DNA from: Acipenser ruthenus
Taxonomy: Eukaryota > Chordata > Actinopteri > Acipenseriformes > Acipenseridae
DNA length: 64,000 nucleotides
Assembly: GCF_902713425.1 (NCBI RefSeq)
Contig: NC_081201.1
Span: 15,658,862 to 15,722,861, forward strand
Direction of reading: 5' to 3'
Positions 32,692 through 44,900 of this stretch are shown piece by piece. The first letter of the stretch is position 1; the number at the start of each line of letters is the position of its first letter. The notes below the pieces were generated by a model, which ran no database searches, had not been told where the DNA came from, and worked only from the letters and a program-made list of their open reading frames with translations. Position numbers and translations under genes: made by a program.

Positions 32692-32941
32692 TTTACTAAA
32701 GATTTCCGTGGAGAGGAGCATTTATGAGTTCAATGCAATTTTTGGCTAGCCCTGCCCCTCGGGGTGGGGCTCGACATGGGTTTAAAAGCAGAACGAGCAC
32801 AGCAGCGGCGGCCGTGTTTATAATTGGAGCCTAGCACCTTTTTTTTTCTTTCCCATTTTTCCCCTCAGTCCAAGAAGCGAGTACCCCGGCAGCTCCGGCG
32901 GGCGGCCGCACCTGTGGCGTTTGGTCAAAACCATTGTGGGC
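32692..32941 (+). promoter_or_regulatory. U2 snRNA promoter, unit 4
   Basis: Octamer-like ATGCAATT at 32733-32740 (-209), GC box GGGGTGGGGCT after it, PSE-position stretch GTACCCCGGCAGC near -60. Complete, directly upstream of U2 nt 1 and K4. Confidence 0.78.
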
Positions 32942-32969
32942 ATCGCTTCTCTGCCTTTTGGCTCAGATA
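32942..32969 (+). ncRNA. RNU2: U2 snRNA 5' fragment, unit 4
   Basis: U2 nt 1 to about 28, with small differences (CTGCC for CGGCC), followed by K4 (AGTGTGTGGCTTGACCGC). Confidence 0.87.
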
Positions 32970-33018
32970 CAGTGTGTGGCTTGACCGCAGCTCGATCTCT
33001 GGAGAAGGTGATAGGAAG

Positions 33019-34278
33019 ATGGCGGCGAAATCTTCAACCAGGTCGGACCATGGGGCTGGACTATAGAACACTGTGTGTTTTAAATGGAAGGAGAATAAAG
33101 AAGAATTCTTGGATCGGGACCAGTTCGTGGAGAAGGTACTTATGGAGCAGCTGAGACTTTTGCCTGTTCAGATTTTCTGTCTGCAGGTAAACAACAATCA
33201 GAAATTTCTGGATGTAACATTTGAGACAAAGTGGGTGTTTGAAACCTTTAAAAATCTCTGAAGAAAAGTCAGCAGTGGAACCTTTGTCTTTTTACACTAT
33301 GGAGTCTTTGTGGCATCAAGACCATCGAATAATGACTGTTCACATGTTTAATCCCCATGTCAGTGATTATGATATTGAACTCTTTTTATCCCAATATTGT
33401 TATTCTGTTTCTGGTAGAGTACTAATCAGAGATAAGAATGGGATCTGGACAGGCAAGAGACAATTCCGTGTGAACTTAAAACCTGATAAAAGAAGGTTAT
33501 GATGCTTTTAAGCACCCACCGGCCAACTTTTCCATCGGGCCGAACAGAGGTTACCTGTTCTACAGCGGGCAGCCTCAGTATTGCCAGATGTGTGGTAGAT
33601 TTGGGCACCTAGCTGCCTCTTGTGAGGATGTTATCTGTCGACTGTTCAGTGGCAAAAAAATGCAGCATCTGCAACTCAGAGGAACATTTGTTTAAACAGT
33701 GTCCTATGAGGCAAACAACTTATGCAGATGCTGTTCGGGAAGAGGAGTCGACAGAGGAAGAACCGGCGGGCCAGGATGCGGAGAAAGACCAGTCGCAGTC
33801 TGTCCTGGCAACCACACAGGAAATGGAAGCTGAGCAGGAGGCAGAAGCCGGATCCAGCCAGGAAACCTCAGCATCCGCGGTGAGCTGCAGTGGATCTATT
33901 CCAGGGAACCAGGAGCACTGGAAAAAAGTGAAGGGCAAAAGAAAAAGCCCCTAGGAACCATCAGAGGCTCAGCCTAGAACTACTGGAAAAAAGGTAGGGG
34001 GAATCCCACTTTCTACTAATACTTATGACGCTTTGTCAGCCAGGGAGGAGGGGGAGGCATTGGAGGAACGGCCGGAGGAAAAGACTAAAAAGGACTGGGG
34101 TGAATGTGTTACGGACAGCTCAGACATTGGAGATAGTCTGGAAATAATTAAGGCGGAATGCCTTGCCCTTAGTAAAGGACATATCAGTGAAGAGCAAAGC
34201 AGCCCTGGTCAGGACTGTCCAGTGGAAGGAGAAGGGGGGCTTGCGCCTGCTCAAGGAGGAAAAAAGAAGGGACCTTGA
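33019..34278 (+). pseudogene. K4 ORF1, broken
   Basis: From ATG 33019 (MAAKSSTRSDHG). Conserved block GIWTGKRQFRVNL (about 33439), GPNRGYLFYSGQPQYCQMCGRFGHLAASC (knuckle 1, about 33582-33625), a degenerate second knuckle, CSICNSEEHLFKQC (knuckle 3, about 33664). Acidic Glu-rich tail to 34278. At least four frame breaks. Confidence 0.78.
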
Positions 34279-34309
34279 ATTCAACTGTGTTAATATGTTC
34301 TGTTTTTTC

Positions 34310-34338
34310 TTTTTCTTTTTTTTTTTTTTTTTTTTTTA
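34310..34338 (+). repeat. T-rich tract before K4 ORF2
   Basis: Nearly pure T followed by AAGAAATG at the ORF2 start. It looks like a polypyrimidine tract with an AG, but no other K copy has it, so it is probably slippage expansion. Confidence 0.6.
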
Positions 34339-35240
34339 AGAAATGTCTGCTCTTAACCTAATGTCGGTGAATGTTAGGGGGTTAAGAGATAAAGTGAAGA
34401 GGACAGCTGTTTTTGCTTCATTTCAACATTTGGTTTTTTCTGTTTGTTTTTTTCAAGAGGTCCACCTTAGGGATGAGAGGGATGCGGACGCTTTTAGTGC
34501 GGGATGGCTGGCTGGTGTGTCTAGGTGGAGTGTGGGAGGGGTCCATTCATCTGGGGTTGGGATTCTGTTTAAGGGTCAAGATATAAAAGTGTGAAATACT
34601 TTTCACCAGTACCAGGGAGGGTCTTAATGGTGGATGCTGATTGTGGGGGGGTACAATTTAGATTTATTAATATTTATGCAAGTCCTCTTGGGTCAGAAAG
34701 GGGAGAACTATTTGCTGGGTTGGGGGATTTATTAGTTACAAATAGGGTTGTTGTGTTGGGTGGGGATTTTAATATTAATGTAGATGCAGTTCAGGACACA
34801 GATTTTAGTTTTAATCTAAAGTCTCTCTTGGTTACTTTTGATTTAGTTGATTCTTTTTCAAAATTGAAAGTGAGGGGGGCCACCTGGAGGAATTCCAGAG
34901 GGTCCAGTAGCAGGATAGATTATTTTTTTGTAAGCAAGACTCTTAAGTTACAGTCTGGGTCTATTTTTCCTATGTGGTTTTCGGACCATGATTTAATTTC
35001 TCTGACTGTTTTAATTAAATTTCCTTTGTTTGGGAAAAGATTCTGGAAATTTAATAATAAGGTATTAGAGGAGAAAGAGTTTAAAGAGATGTTCTTGGGG
35101 CATTATCAGTTTTGGGTGGGGCTAAAACCATATTTTAGTTCAGTAGTAGAATGGTGGGAGGAGGTGAAGAGGAGGATGAGGGTGTTTTCTCAAGGGTATT
35201 GTAAGGTAAAGGCAAGGGAGGGAAGGAAAGAGATCTTTAG

Positions 35241-35241
<1 letters not shown>

Positions 35242-35307
<66 letters not shown>

Positions 35308-35526
35308 GTGTATTTAGCAGACGCCTTTATCCAAGGCGACTTACAGAGGCTAGGGTGTGTGAACTACACATCAGGTGCAGAGTCACTTACAATTACGTCT
35401 CACCCGAAAGACGGAGCACAAGGAGGTTAAGTAACTTGCTCAGGGTCACACAATGAGTCAGTGGCTGAGGTGGGATTTGAACCAGGGACCTTCTGGTTAC
35501 AAGCCCTTTTCTTTATCCACTAGACC
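35242..35526 (-). mobile_element. tRNA-derived SINE, minus strand, in K4 ORF2
   Basis: On the minus strand it starts GGTCTAGTGGATAAAG (A-box-like) and has a good Pol III B box GGTTCAAATCC (about 35470-35480). Its 3' part reads GTAAGTCGCCTTGGATAAAG and GTCTGCTAAATAC, the tail shared by many fish SINEs (V-SINE/L2-mobilised type), then (ATT)n (AAT repeats, 35242-35307). Short TAGAT flanks at 35238-35242 and 35527-35531 may be the target duplication. Confidence 0.78.
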
Positions 35527-36441
35527 TAGATTGCAGAGGATTTTAGAGGGGTTGCACGTAATAGGCAATAGGGGACACAATGTAAACCGGGACTACTACA
35601 GAGAAGTAAAAAATCAGTTAAAAGAAATCTTTACTTTGAAGGCCACACAGTTTTTGGTTTCGCAGGCAAGGGGAAGTGTTTTTCAACACTGAGGCTTGCA
35701 CGTATTCTTTCTTTAGGTAGATCAGAGATAGGCAAGGAAGGCAGGTAATCACTTGCTTGTTGGACAAGCATGGTAGAGAGATTTCAGAGCCGAATGAGGT
35801 GCTGGATTGTGCCAGCTCTTTTTATGAGGATCTCTTTTCGGTCCGGGATGTGAGCGAGGGGGAGGGGAGCCTCTTTTTGGCTCATTTACATTCCAGGGTG
35901 CCGGAGGAAGTAGTGGAGGAGATAGAGCAGCCAATTGAGTTGGAAGAGCTGACAGCAGCCCTGAAGGGGATGAAGAGCAGGAAAGTGCCTGGCTCAGATG
36001 GGCTGGGGAAAGATTTTTATTTGGCTTTTTGGAATGTATTGGGAAAGGATGTTTTAGAGGTGGCACGGGCTATTTTTAAACAAGGCAAGTTAGGGAGGTC
36101 TAGAAGGAAGGTATTATTACTCTTATGTAAAAAAGGAGAGAAGTGTGACCTTCGTAACTGGAGGCCCATCACCCTGTTGAATACTGATTATAAATTAATA
36201 GCAAAAGTGCTTACTAGTAGACTTGGACGAGCTATGCCCCATATTGTGCACATGGATCAGACTTGTGGGATCCCGGGTAGGTCTGCCCAGTGGAATCTAC
36301 AGCTGATCCGTGATGTTATCGGTTGGGTGGAGGATAGGGGGTTGCCTCTTATGCTAGTCAGTCTAGACCAAGAAAAGGCGTTCGACAGGGTACATCATGG
36401 ATTTATGTTTAAGGTATTGAAAACATTTGGGTTTGGGGAAC

Positions 36442-36964
36442 TGTGATGAGTCAAAGGGGTTTCGGTCTGTAATTCAGCCTCCCGACAGTAGAAGGTATCA
36501 AACCAACTCGGGACTTCCCTTACCAAGATCTCGTGACCATGACGAAAGTCATCTTTATGAGGGGCGGCACCTTGGTGAGGGGCGGAAGTACGAGTATGTA
36601 AATTCCAGCCACTGGAGTCACGTGAGGTTCAAGGACACCTGTCAGTTGGAATTGGTGTTCCACTGACTACCGGGGCGGGGCTTTGCATACTAAAGGGAAC
36701 GTGCTACTGTGTCCGGGGTTGGTCCCACCAAGTGTAGGCGGAGGAAAGGCTGGAGGGAGAGAAGCAGTGCCGGGTTCTTGTCGTTTTTATTTTCACGGTC
36801 GGAAGCTTTACTCACGTTGTTCCGATCCTTTAGTTTTGTTTCTCCAGCACTCCCTCCCTCACATCCTTCTTTTGTTTGTTTTTTTTTCCATGTAAATATT
36901 AATAAAGAAATTTTTACACGTAAAGAACTGTCTGGAAATTCCATTATTACTCACACGCCTCACA
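36442..36964 (+). mobile_element. Solo LTR in K4 (fossil)
   Basis: 523 bp with TGTGA...TCACA termini, flanked on both sides by GGAAC (36437-36441 and 36965-36969), a perfect 5-bp target duplication. AATAAA near 36900 could be its polyadenylation signal. No internal region, so it is a solo LTR. Family not recognised; termini resemble the LTR at 14179 but the bodies differ. The exact duplication suggests it is fairly young compared with K4. Confidence 0.8.
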
Positions 36965-38630
36965 GGAACATTTTATGCGATGGTTGGGTATTATGTACAG
37001 TGGAGTTTTTAGTAGGGTAAATGTGAACGGGCATTTGGGGAGGGAAGTTAGGCAGGAATCAGGAGTAAGGCAGGGTTGTCCTCTCTCCCCTCTTCTTTAT
37101 GTTTTGTTCGTGGAGCCCTTTGCGGCGGCTCTGCGGAGAGACAAGAGGGTGGGGGGTGTGGTGATACCAGGTAGTAAGGGGGCGGTACTAAAAATTTCAC
37201 AGTATGCTGATGATTCCACTCTATTTTTGGAGTCTGATTACAGTTTAGAGCATGCTCTTGAGTTAGTTAAGCGGTTTGGGTTAGCATCAGGGTCCTGTTT
37301 AAATGTAAGCAAAACTTCTCTTATGTATTTTGGAACATGGCGCAACAGGGAAGATGTAAAATTTAATCTCAAGTTATGTATAGAGGGGATTAAAATACTT
37401 GGGGTCACTTTTTATCGCACTGGCACAGAAGTCAAGAACTGGGAGGAGAGGCTAGAGAAGGTGGGGAGGCAGCTAGCGCTTTGGAAAAGCAGGAAGCTTA
37501 CTTTTAAAAGGTAAAGTGCTGGTAATAAAAGCCTTAGTTCTGCCTGTGCTGGTGTATTTAGCTTATATATTTCCTTTGCCTCGCAGGATGAGAAGGGGAG
37601 TTACGAGGATGGTGTTTCAGTTTTTGTGGGGAGGCAAGTATGAATATATCCGAAGGGACATAATGTACAGGCCTATAAACGAGGGAGGTAGAGATGTACC
37701 GCACATACCTTTGAAGTTAGACTTTAGTTAGTCTTTTTTTTACAAATTTGTGTACTGCTTTGGTGGGTGATGTTTCCCACAAATTTCAGTTTTTTGTAAA
37801 ATTCTGGTTGTCTTTTCCTATGCGTCATTTGATCCCCATATCAAACAGTGTTCCTAAGGCAGAGACCAGGCCCGCCTGGTATGAGCATGTTGTGGTATGG
37901 TCAAAAGGCTAACCCAGCCTGTAAGGAGAAAGATCCCTGTCTGTCGCATAGGATGCTTTATGGTCAGTCTCTTTCAGGTTTTTATGATAGTTTCTTTTCA
38001 GTGGCACCTCAGAAAGCCTGGGTACAGATCCAACCTAAGGGCTTGGATAATAAACTGTGTGATTTTAATTGGTTGTGTGCACATAGGAGGGTCCCAGTAA
38101 GAGAGGTTCTGCACAGGCATTCCCTAACCAGGAACCCTTTTTGTCCAAGAAGCAGCTGTATGACTGAAGAAACGCAGAAACACATGGTATGGGAATGTTC
38201 TTTCAGAAAAAGTGTGGGAGAGGGCGGGTGTTTTGTTTAATTTACTGGTGCCGAGCTTTGTATGTAATTATGATATTGTTATGTATGGGCTTGGGGTAGG
38301 GAAGTATCCAAAGAAGATGTGTTTTTTATTATGGTTTTTGATCAGTTTAATTAAATTTGAAATTTGGGGAAACAGAAACAGTTTTAGTGAAAAATAAAAA
38401 CAGCATGTGCCCTGACAGTTTAATTAGGGGTATAAGATTTAAGATAAAAAGACAGCTAGAGGTGGATAGATGGGGTTTTCATGCAGCAAAAGAAATGGAA
38501 AAATTTAATTGATTTGTAATTCTTGAAAATAATTTACGTGTGATGTGATTGTTCTGTTGTAACCAAGTATGGATTGATGTTATTTTGAATTTTATTGATT
38601 GAATAAAATTTTTCAAAAAAAAAAAAAAAA

Positions 38631-38781
38631 TCTGTTCTTATCAGTTTAATATCTGATACGTCCCCCATAGGGGGACCCGTCTATATTAAATTGATTTTTG
38701 GAAGCAGGAGATGGAACCGGGGCTTGCTCCATCCACTCCACGCATCGACCCGGTATTGCAGTACTTCCGGGAACGGTGCAC
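38631..38781 (+). ncRNA. RNU2: U2 snRNA 3' fragment, unit 4
   Basis: 151 nt from TCTGTTCTTATC to GGTGCAC, nearly the same as units 3 and 5. Sm site and stem-loops present. Confidence 0.92.
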
Positions 38782-38796
38782 AAGAAAGGTCAAAAA

Positions 38797-38833
<37 letters not shown>

Positions 38834-39284
38834 CAGCCTCTCCCTCTCCCTTTTTCTGGGTTGTATTTTTTCCCGCTCTTTTTGTTGTTTTTTTTTTGTT
38901 TTTTGTTTGTTTGTTCCAAATAAGGCAGGCAGGCAGGCAGACAGGCCTGCCTAAGTGATGGACAGTCTGCTCTGCTCACGCAGCAGGCCAGTGTACCCAG
39001 AAGGCCTTGCGCTCGTGGGAGGAGGAGGACGAGCGCAGCGGTAAAGCAGAAACAGAGCTGTTTAGTGGGGCGGCAAGGAGCCCTCGCTTTCAAGGCGGCA
39101 GCAGCAGCAAAGCGCCCCTTTGCCGGGACCGAACGGCACTTGCGTTTTGGGAAGAGTTCCCTGTTTTGTTTTGTTTTGTTTGGCCTTGCCGCCGGGTAGA
39201 GGAGAAGGCCTTTGGGCCGGCCGGAAGGGCTGGGCTACCAGTAAAACCACACTCTGGCTTCTCTTCAGTTCGAATAAATCTTTC
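38782..39284 (+). repeat. U2 array spacer between units 4 and 5
   Basis: 3' box, (GA)n at about 38802-38831, T-rich part, CAGGCAGG repeats, GC-rich part ending CGAATAAATCTTTC; S4 begins here. No gene seen. Confidence 0.8.
38789..38805 (+). terminator. snRNA 3' box, unit 4
   Basis: GTCAAAAAAGAGTGAGA, 8 nt after the U2 end, identical to unit 3. Confidence 0.7.
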
Positions 39285-39976
39285 TAAGACTAAGGCTTAG
39301 AGGGTAGTGGCATTGCCCGCTCCCTCCGAGGGTCTGTGAGAGGTTTGTTCGGGTGAGGAGGAACAGAATTTTTTTTTTATTTTTGACTGGCTTTCTTCAG
39401 CTCGGCAACTTTTTGGAAGACTAATGCTCAGTCTGGTTTTGGCTTGCCCAATCCAGGCCGAGGGTCTTTCAAGATTTTGTTGACTGTTGAGAGCAGTTTT
39501 TTCTTTTTCAGGCGGTTCCAGTTTTTTTCTTTTTCAGGCTTTTCCAGACGTTCCTGGAGTTAGAGAGAAGGAGGACCTACCATCCAGACGACCTTTGAGG
39601 ACCCTTTGATGACCTAGACGACCTCATCCCCAGCCCTTGATTGTAATCGAGATCCAGACCGAGAGAGCAGCAGGCGCCCAGCAGAGGGCGCCATCTGGGA
39701 GGAGCAGAGGGCGGCCCCGGACCCCGAGGAGGCGTCACAGCCACGATTCTTCCTACGTGGTCTCGGTGCCAAGCAGCGCCCCCTACTCCGCCAGGGAAGG
39801 ACACCGTTCACCTGGGGAGGGGGTCCCTCTTGCGAGGCGACCATCTCCTCAGGGACTAAAGTAATAGTTCCTTCAACTGCCCAGATTTGCTGCTTACGTT
39901 GTTTCTTTTCCGTAGAGAGAGACAACCCGGACGTCCAGAGGCTTCTCCCACCCCAATCGGAGGAGCCAGCTGAAGG
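39285..39976 (+). other. S4 5' UTR
   Basis: About 690 bp with no convincing gene. A long minus-strand frame overlaps it and ORF1 but is an antisense shadow. It probably contains the element promoter. Confidence 0.6.
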
Positions 39977-41923
39977 ATGGCGTTCCGGCCAACCCAGGAG
40001 ACTAGGAGGCACAATGCGGTGCGCTTCACAAGGACCCAGCAAGAGGAAACGGAACCAGGACTGACGAGACTGGAGTTCAGCCGGACCATTCTTCAGAGGG
40101 GTATGGGTTTTTCCCCTTCTGACTTGAATTGTTTGGTGAAATTGCCAGGGCTTAAGGAAGTGTTTGAGGTCAGTTTTAGGAACCCCCAAAAGTTACAAGA
40201 AATGTGGTCCTTTTGGGGGGAGAATAAATATCTCGCTCCATACAAAGAATTTTGTGTGGATGCACTGACAGACAGAGAAATGAAAGTTGTTACTGTCCAA
40301 TTTTTCAATGAGGCTGTTAGCGACTATGATATTACAACATGGCTTAACCGCTATGGGAGGGTGTCATCAGAAGGGAGGAAAATTACAGATGAAGATGGGG
40401 TTTGGACAGGAGCCAGAAAGTGGCTGGTACGCCTTAATGTTGATCCATCGGGCATTGGAGGCGTCCGCCACATTCCAAACTCCATAGTGTTAGGGCCCAA
40501 CAGAGGGCTGGTATTCTATAATGGGATGCCAAAACTCTGCAGGAAATGTGGGGAATTAGGACATCTGGCGGCCGCATGTACTGTAGTCAAGTGCAGGAAC
40601 TGCGGCGCCCCCCACGAGACCAGCCACTGCAGAGAAGAGAGGCAGTGCAATTTGTGTGGAAAGAAGGGGCACCTGTTTAAGGACTGCCCCTCTTCCTATG
40701 CCAACATGGCCAGAGCCAGCAAGGCAAATACCAACAAGCCTAGGCCTGAGCAGGAAGAGGGAGCAAGTAACAAAGATCAGTCCACATCACCACCAACAGT
40801 ATCCAAGACCCAGACTCCAGCACCACCATCATCACCAGCACCCCCCTCACCCCCCCGCCCCCGAGACATGTCCCGTTTTACGAGGACCCCTTCCCCCAGC
40901 CCAGAGAGAGAGTACAACAGCTACTCCACTAGCTCCTCCAGTAGCTCCTCTGATGCAGAACACGAGGCAGGGAGGGAGCCCGGACCCAGCAGCAGCCCCC
41001 CCCTGAGTAGGGCCCTCTCAGCGCCAGCACTCCCCCTCGGCTCTCGTTATGACGCCATAAGGATTGAGTCCGTGGGGGAGGAAAGCGAAAGCGACAGTGA
41101 AAGTGAGAGTGAGAAGGAGGGGAAGGGAGTGAAGAACCAGCAGAGGGTGGGGAAAAGAAAGGGTAGAGACGAGGGGGGGAAAAGAAAGAAGATCAGGATC
41201 AAAGACAGCAAGTTGCAGGTGCCCCCCATAGTTCCAAAACCAGCTAATGTCCACACAAAGTCCCCAGTCTTGCCCTCGCAGGCAGAGACGGAGGCGAGTG
41301 GGACGGCTACACTGCCGCCTAGTGGGCAGGTAGCAGCCAGCCAGGGCATCCCCAGCCAGCCTTCCCAGTCGTTGGCACAAACCCTAGCACACCTCGCAGA
41401 AGAGGTGTTCACTAATGCACCGAGGGAGAGGTCGGGGTCAACACCTTCCCTGACCAGCAGTACCTCGGTAGCAATGACCCTCTTCAAGCGAAGGGCCTCC
41501 CTTCAAAGCATCCTTGACCCCCTCCCTTGTATGGGCAAAACCAGGGGCCCCCTAGAGGTCCTCCTAGATACAGCACTGGAGGACATGGGAATACCCCTGG
41601 ACGCGGTAAGCCAGAAGTCTGCTAACAGCTCCAATTCAACAGACGGTAACAGCCAAAGAATGCTGTCTGTCATAACCCCCCCCCAGGACAAAGCTGACCC
41701 ACACGTTCCGAGGGGCCCTGAGCAAGTTCCACCAGACTTACCTTGTGGGGAGTTGAATAGCCCCAACAACTCCAAGTACTGTGCATATAAAGACGGTGCC
41801 TTCTTGGACGAGGCAGCAGTGAGTACCTTCTCAGGGGTGATGGGAGTTGCAAATAAGCCCAAGCCCCCTCGAAGCAAGCGTAGAGCTAAGAGTAGGAAGA
41901 GTGTCCCGACCTCCCAATCATAG
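39977..41923 (+). CDS. S4 ORF1: CCHC zinc-knuckle RNA-binding protein
   Basis: 648 aa, intact. Residues about 95-185 form the conserved Tx1-group block (VVTVQFFNEAVSDYD..., GVWTGARKWLVRL, NRGLVFYNGMPKLC), possibly RRM-like. Three CCHC knuckles at residues 188-237: CRKCGELGHLAAAC, CRNCGAPHETSHC, CNLCGKKGHLFKDC. Then a Pro/Ser-rich stretch (PPSSPAPPSPPRPRD), a Ser-rich acidic region, and a basic patch (GKRKGRDEGGKRKKIRIK, about 395) that could be a nuclear localisation signal. It is longer than K2 ORF1 (463 aa), mainly in the tail. Likely role: packaging element RNA and delivering it to the nucleus. Its stop is 5 nt before the ORF2 ATG, which suggests coupled or re-initiated translation of ORF2. 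Confidence 0.9.
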   Translation: MAFRPTQETRRHNAVRFTRTQQEETEPGLTRLEFSRTILQRGMGFSPSDLNCLVKLPGLKEVFEVSFRNPQKLQEMWSFWGENKYLAPYKEFCVDALTDREMKVVTVQFFNEAVSDYDITTWLNRYGRVSSEGRKITDEDGVWTGARKWLVRLNVDPSGIGGVRHIPNSIVLGPNRGLVFYNGMPKLCRKCGELGHLAAACTVVKCRNCGAPHETSHCREERQCNLCGKKGHLFKDCPSSYANMARASKANTNKPRPEQEEGASNKDQSTSPPTVSKTQTPAPPSSPAPPSPPRPRDMSRFTRTPSPSPEREYNSYSTSSSSSSSDAEHEAGREPGPSSSPPLSRALSAPALPLGSRYDAIRIESVGEESESDSESESEKEGKGVKNQQRVGKRKGRDEGGKRKKIRIKDSKLQVPPIVPKPANVHTKSPVLPSQAETEASGTATLPPSGQVAASQGIPSQPSQSLAQTLAHLAEEVFTNAPRERSGSTPSLTSSTSVAMTLFKRRASLQSILDPLPCMGKTRGPLEVLLDTALEDMGIPLDAVSQKSANSSNSTDGNSQRMLSVITPPQDKADPHVPRGPEQVPPDLPCGELNSPNNSKYCAYKDGAFLDEAAVSTFSGVMGVANKPKPPRSKRRAKSRKSVPTSQS

Positions 41924-41928
41924 TCGCT

Positions 41929-44900
41929 ATGGGGTGGACGCAGCGACTCCTTTTCTTGTTAGCTACCCTGATGGCCCTGATATGTGTGTCTGTTAATGTC
42001 AGGAGCATCAGGGAGACACAAAAAAGATTTGATGTACTAAACTATCTAGCTAACTTGAAAGCAGATCTCATCTTTCTGCAGGAGTGTGGTATTTCGTCGA
42101 GCCCTGATTATAGGGACCTGAAGGAGAGTTGGACCCTGGGGGACTCCTTCTGGTCGGGCTCCAACATAGCCAGAGCCGACGGAGTAGGTATCCTGTTTAA
42201 AAACCCATTTATTACCTCCCGCAGCAGCAGGGAGGTAGAACCTGGTAGAATTCTGAGCGTGGATGTGACATACAACAACACTCCCCTCAGACTGGTCAAT
42301 GTCTACGCACCCACTAACCAAAACGAAAGAGTTCAATTTTTTCCACAGCTGCGTCCACTCCTGCTGGGGAACGTACCCGTCATCGTGTCAGGTGACTTCA
42401 ATTGTGCTCTGAGGGACGTAGACCGGAGCAGGCCACGCAACGACCGCTCTAGTAGAGTTTTGTCCTCCGTAATATCTGATTTTTCCCTGTGTGATGCAGG
42501 TAAGGACCTGGTGCCTCCCTTTACCTGGGTGAGCTCATCTGGGACCTCCTTCTCCCGTATAGATCTCGTCCTGCATACCAGCTCCCTTACGAAGACGGCA
42601 GTAGACACCCAGGCCGTCTTCTTCTCTGACCATAGGCTCCTGCAGGTAACATTGCAGGTCCCTCAGACCTCCCAGATGGGGTCAGGGGTCTGGAAATTAA
42701 ACACCTCCTTACTCGATGACCCCTCCATAGCTGCAGCCTATAAGAGCAGGCTTGTTGAGTGGACCACTTTGCGTGACCTATTCAACTCCCCTATAGAGTG
42801 GTGGGAGATGGTCAAAATGAGAACTAAGGGTTATTTCATAGCAGCAGGCAAGAGGAAAGCAAAAGAAAGGAGGGCCAAATATAAATACCTGAATGCTGCC
42901 CTCCAGCGTCTGAGCCTGCTTCAGCTTCGGGGGTTCCCTGTAAGCGACGAGATAGCCCAGACCAAGCTAGATCTTTCAGTGCTTTGTAGGGAGGAACAAC
43001 GAAAGGTCATGCACAATGCAAAAGTGCAAAAAATGGAGGAAGACGAAAAGTGTACTCGCTTCTTCTTCCAGAAAACGAGGGAGAAGCGGCACTTGATGTC
43101 CTCCATGCTCGACAGCAGGGGGAGGATAGTAGAGGATAGTGAGGGAGTGAAAAAAGTGGTAGAGAACTTCTATAGGGACCTGTATAACATCAAAGCTACA
43201 GATGACACCCTGATAGAGTGGTTCCTGAGCCAGTTGGAGCCTGACTCAGTGCGGGACGACGAGGAGGAGGAGAAGGACCCAGAACTCACGCTGGAGGAGC
43301 TCACCCAGGCGGTTAAGACCATGAACACCGGTAAGACGCCAGGTCCAGATGGCATCCCGGGTGAGTATTACCATCTTTTTTGGGACACGCTAAAAGTCCA
43401 TTTAGCGGAGGTCTACAGAGCGGTCTACAGGGAGAAGCGGTTGGGCCCTTCTATGCGGGAGAGTGTAATTACTCTCCTTCATAAGAAAGGGGAAGTTAAA
43501 GATCTACGGAATTGGCGCCCAATCAGCCTCCTTTGCGTGGATTACAAGATACTAGCCAAAGCTCTGATGCTCCGGCTACAAGTACACCTCCCTTTGGTCA
43601 TTGGCCCTGACCAGGCTTGTGGCGTCCCAGGGAGGTCCATCACGGATATTTTAATGTTAACAAGGGACATTCTGGCTTATTCTAGAGAACGGAACCATCC
43701 CCTCTGCCTGTTCAACCTTGACCAGGAGAAGGCGTTCGATAGGGTAAGCCATGAATATATGTACAAAGTGATGGACCAGATGAAATTCGCTCCTGGACTT
43801 AGGGAGTGGGTTAAAACCATATATACAAACATTAGTACCCGAGTCTTGGTGAACAGGCACCTGACTGGTAAAATATCTATCCAGTCAGGGGTCAGACAGG
43901 GTTGCCCACTATCCCCACTGCTATATGTCGTGTGCATTGAACCCCTCCTGCAGGCAATTCGTAGGGATACCAATATAACTGGTTTCCAGCTGCCTGGATC
44001 CAACGGGGTCCAGGTCAAAACAACAGCATATATGGACGATGTGTCACTCATTTGCACCAACACATCGTCGGTACCTCGGATTAGTAATATCCTGGAGAAG
44101 TACTGCACGGCGACCGGGGCAGTGATTAATAAGTCCAAGAGCGAAGTCTACGTGTCTAAAAATTGGCAGGTAGATAGGGAACTGTCGGACATGTACCCTG
44201 TCAAAAAGGACAAAATCAAGATTCTGGGCCTCATTTTCGAGAACAATAGCTCGGGGGCCCAGAGCTGGACGGCGGCCATTAACCAGGTCCGTAAAAAGAT
44301 TGGCGGATGGAGCACAAGATCCTTAACAATGACGGGTAGAGTATTAATAACCAAGTCTATACTGTTCCCCATCCTCTCTTATGTAGGAAAAATCTTTCCC
44401 CCAGACAGGACCACCAAAAAAGTGGTGGACCGCATTATCCACCGCTTTATCTGGGGCAGCAAGATGGAGAGGGTAAAGCGAGCCACCCTGAGTAAAGCCG
44501 ACAAGAAGGGAGGTAAGGGGGTCCCGGACGTTGTGCAGCTCACCCGAGTGCAGGGGCTCACGCAAACTATCAAGAACATCCAGGCCCTGGACAGGAAGGT
44601 ATGTTACATGAATCGTTTCTATTTTGCCACCTGTCTCAGGGCCTTGGGCCTCTGCACTATTGATAACACCGTGCCGTACTCCTGGGACCCCCCATTGTAT
44701 TATAGAACCTTAAGGGACACTATATATAAATTGGGCTTAGATAAAGCAAAATTGGCCTCCTGGGAATACAAGGCTGTAACTAAATATCTTGCCGGTTCCC
44801 AGGAAATTGAAAAAGTAGCTACTTTCTCCCTCACCCAAAGCCAAAAAATCTGGGAGAATGTGTCTCACAGCTGCCTCAGTAATGTCCAGAAGGATATAGC

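Larger units (their letters stand above)
34343..38512 (+). pseudogene. K4 ORF2 (endonuclease-reverse transcriptase), broken
   Basis: Starts MSALNLMSVNVRGLRD right after the T tract. Endonuclease: FFQEVH, NIYASP, GGDFNIN, RIDYFFVS, FSDHDLI. RT: RKVPGSDGLGKDFYLAFW (about 35980), NWRPITLL, VSLDQEKAFDRVHHGF (about 36360), then the LTR insertion, then SGVRQGCPLSPLLYVLF (about 37060) and QYADDSTLF (about 37200). The C-terminal knuckle CPRSSCMTEETQKHMVWEC is at about 38140. Frame breaks near 34590, 35240 (SINE), 37515, 37735 and 38210. Ends about 38512. Confidence 0.83.
32970..38630 (+). mobile_element. K4: Keno-like LINE in U2, with SINE and solo LTR inside
   Basis: A third lineage of U2-inserted LINE (ORF2 start LMSVNVRGLRDKVKR). 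It carries a tRNA-derived SINE (about 35242-35526) and a solo LTR (36442-36964). The A-rich 3' tail abuts U2 TCTGTTCTTATC at 38631. Both ORFs are broken. A long T tract (about 34315-34338) stands right before the ORF2 start. Confidence 0.86.

Noticed and set aside
35460-35526. Possible tRNA gene on the minus strand
   Set aside because: A and B boxes are present but no cloverleaf is apparent, and a SINE body and (ATT)n tail follow; it is the head of a tRNA-derived SINE.
36442-36480. Hammerhead ribozyme at the start of the solo LTR (GTGATGAG)
   Set aside because: No matching GAAA core or stem partner nearby; the segment is explained by LTR termini and its 5-bp duplication.
39614-40189. Long minus-strand open frame (191 codons), repeated at 25089-25664
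   Set aside because: It is antisense to the S 5' UTR and ORF1 start and recurs only because S3 and S4 are near-identical copies. No motif or start context supports a gene.
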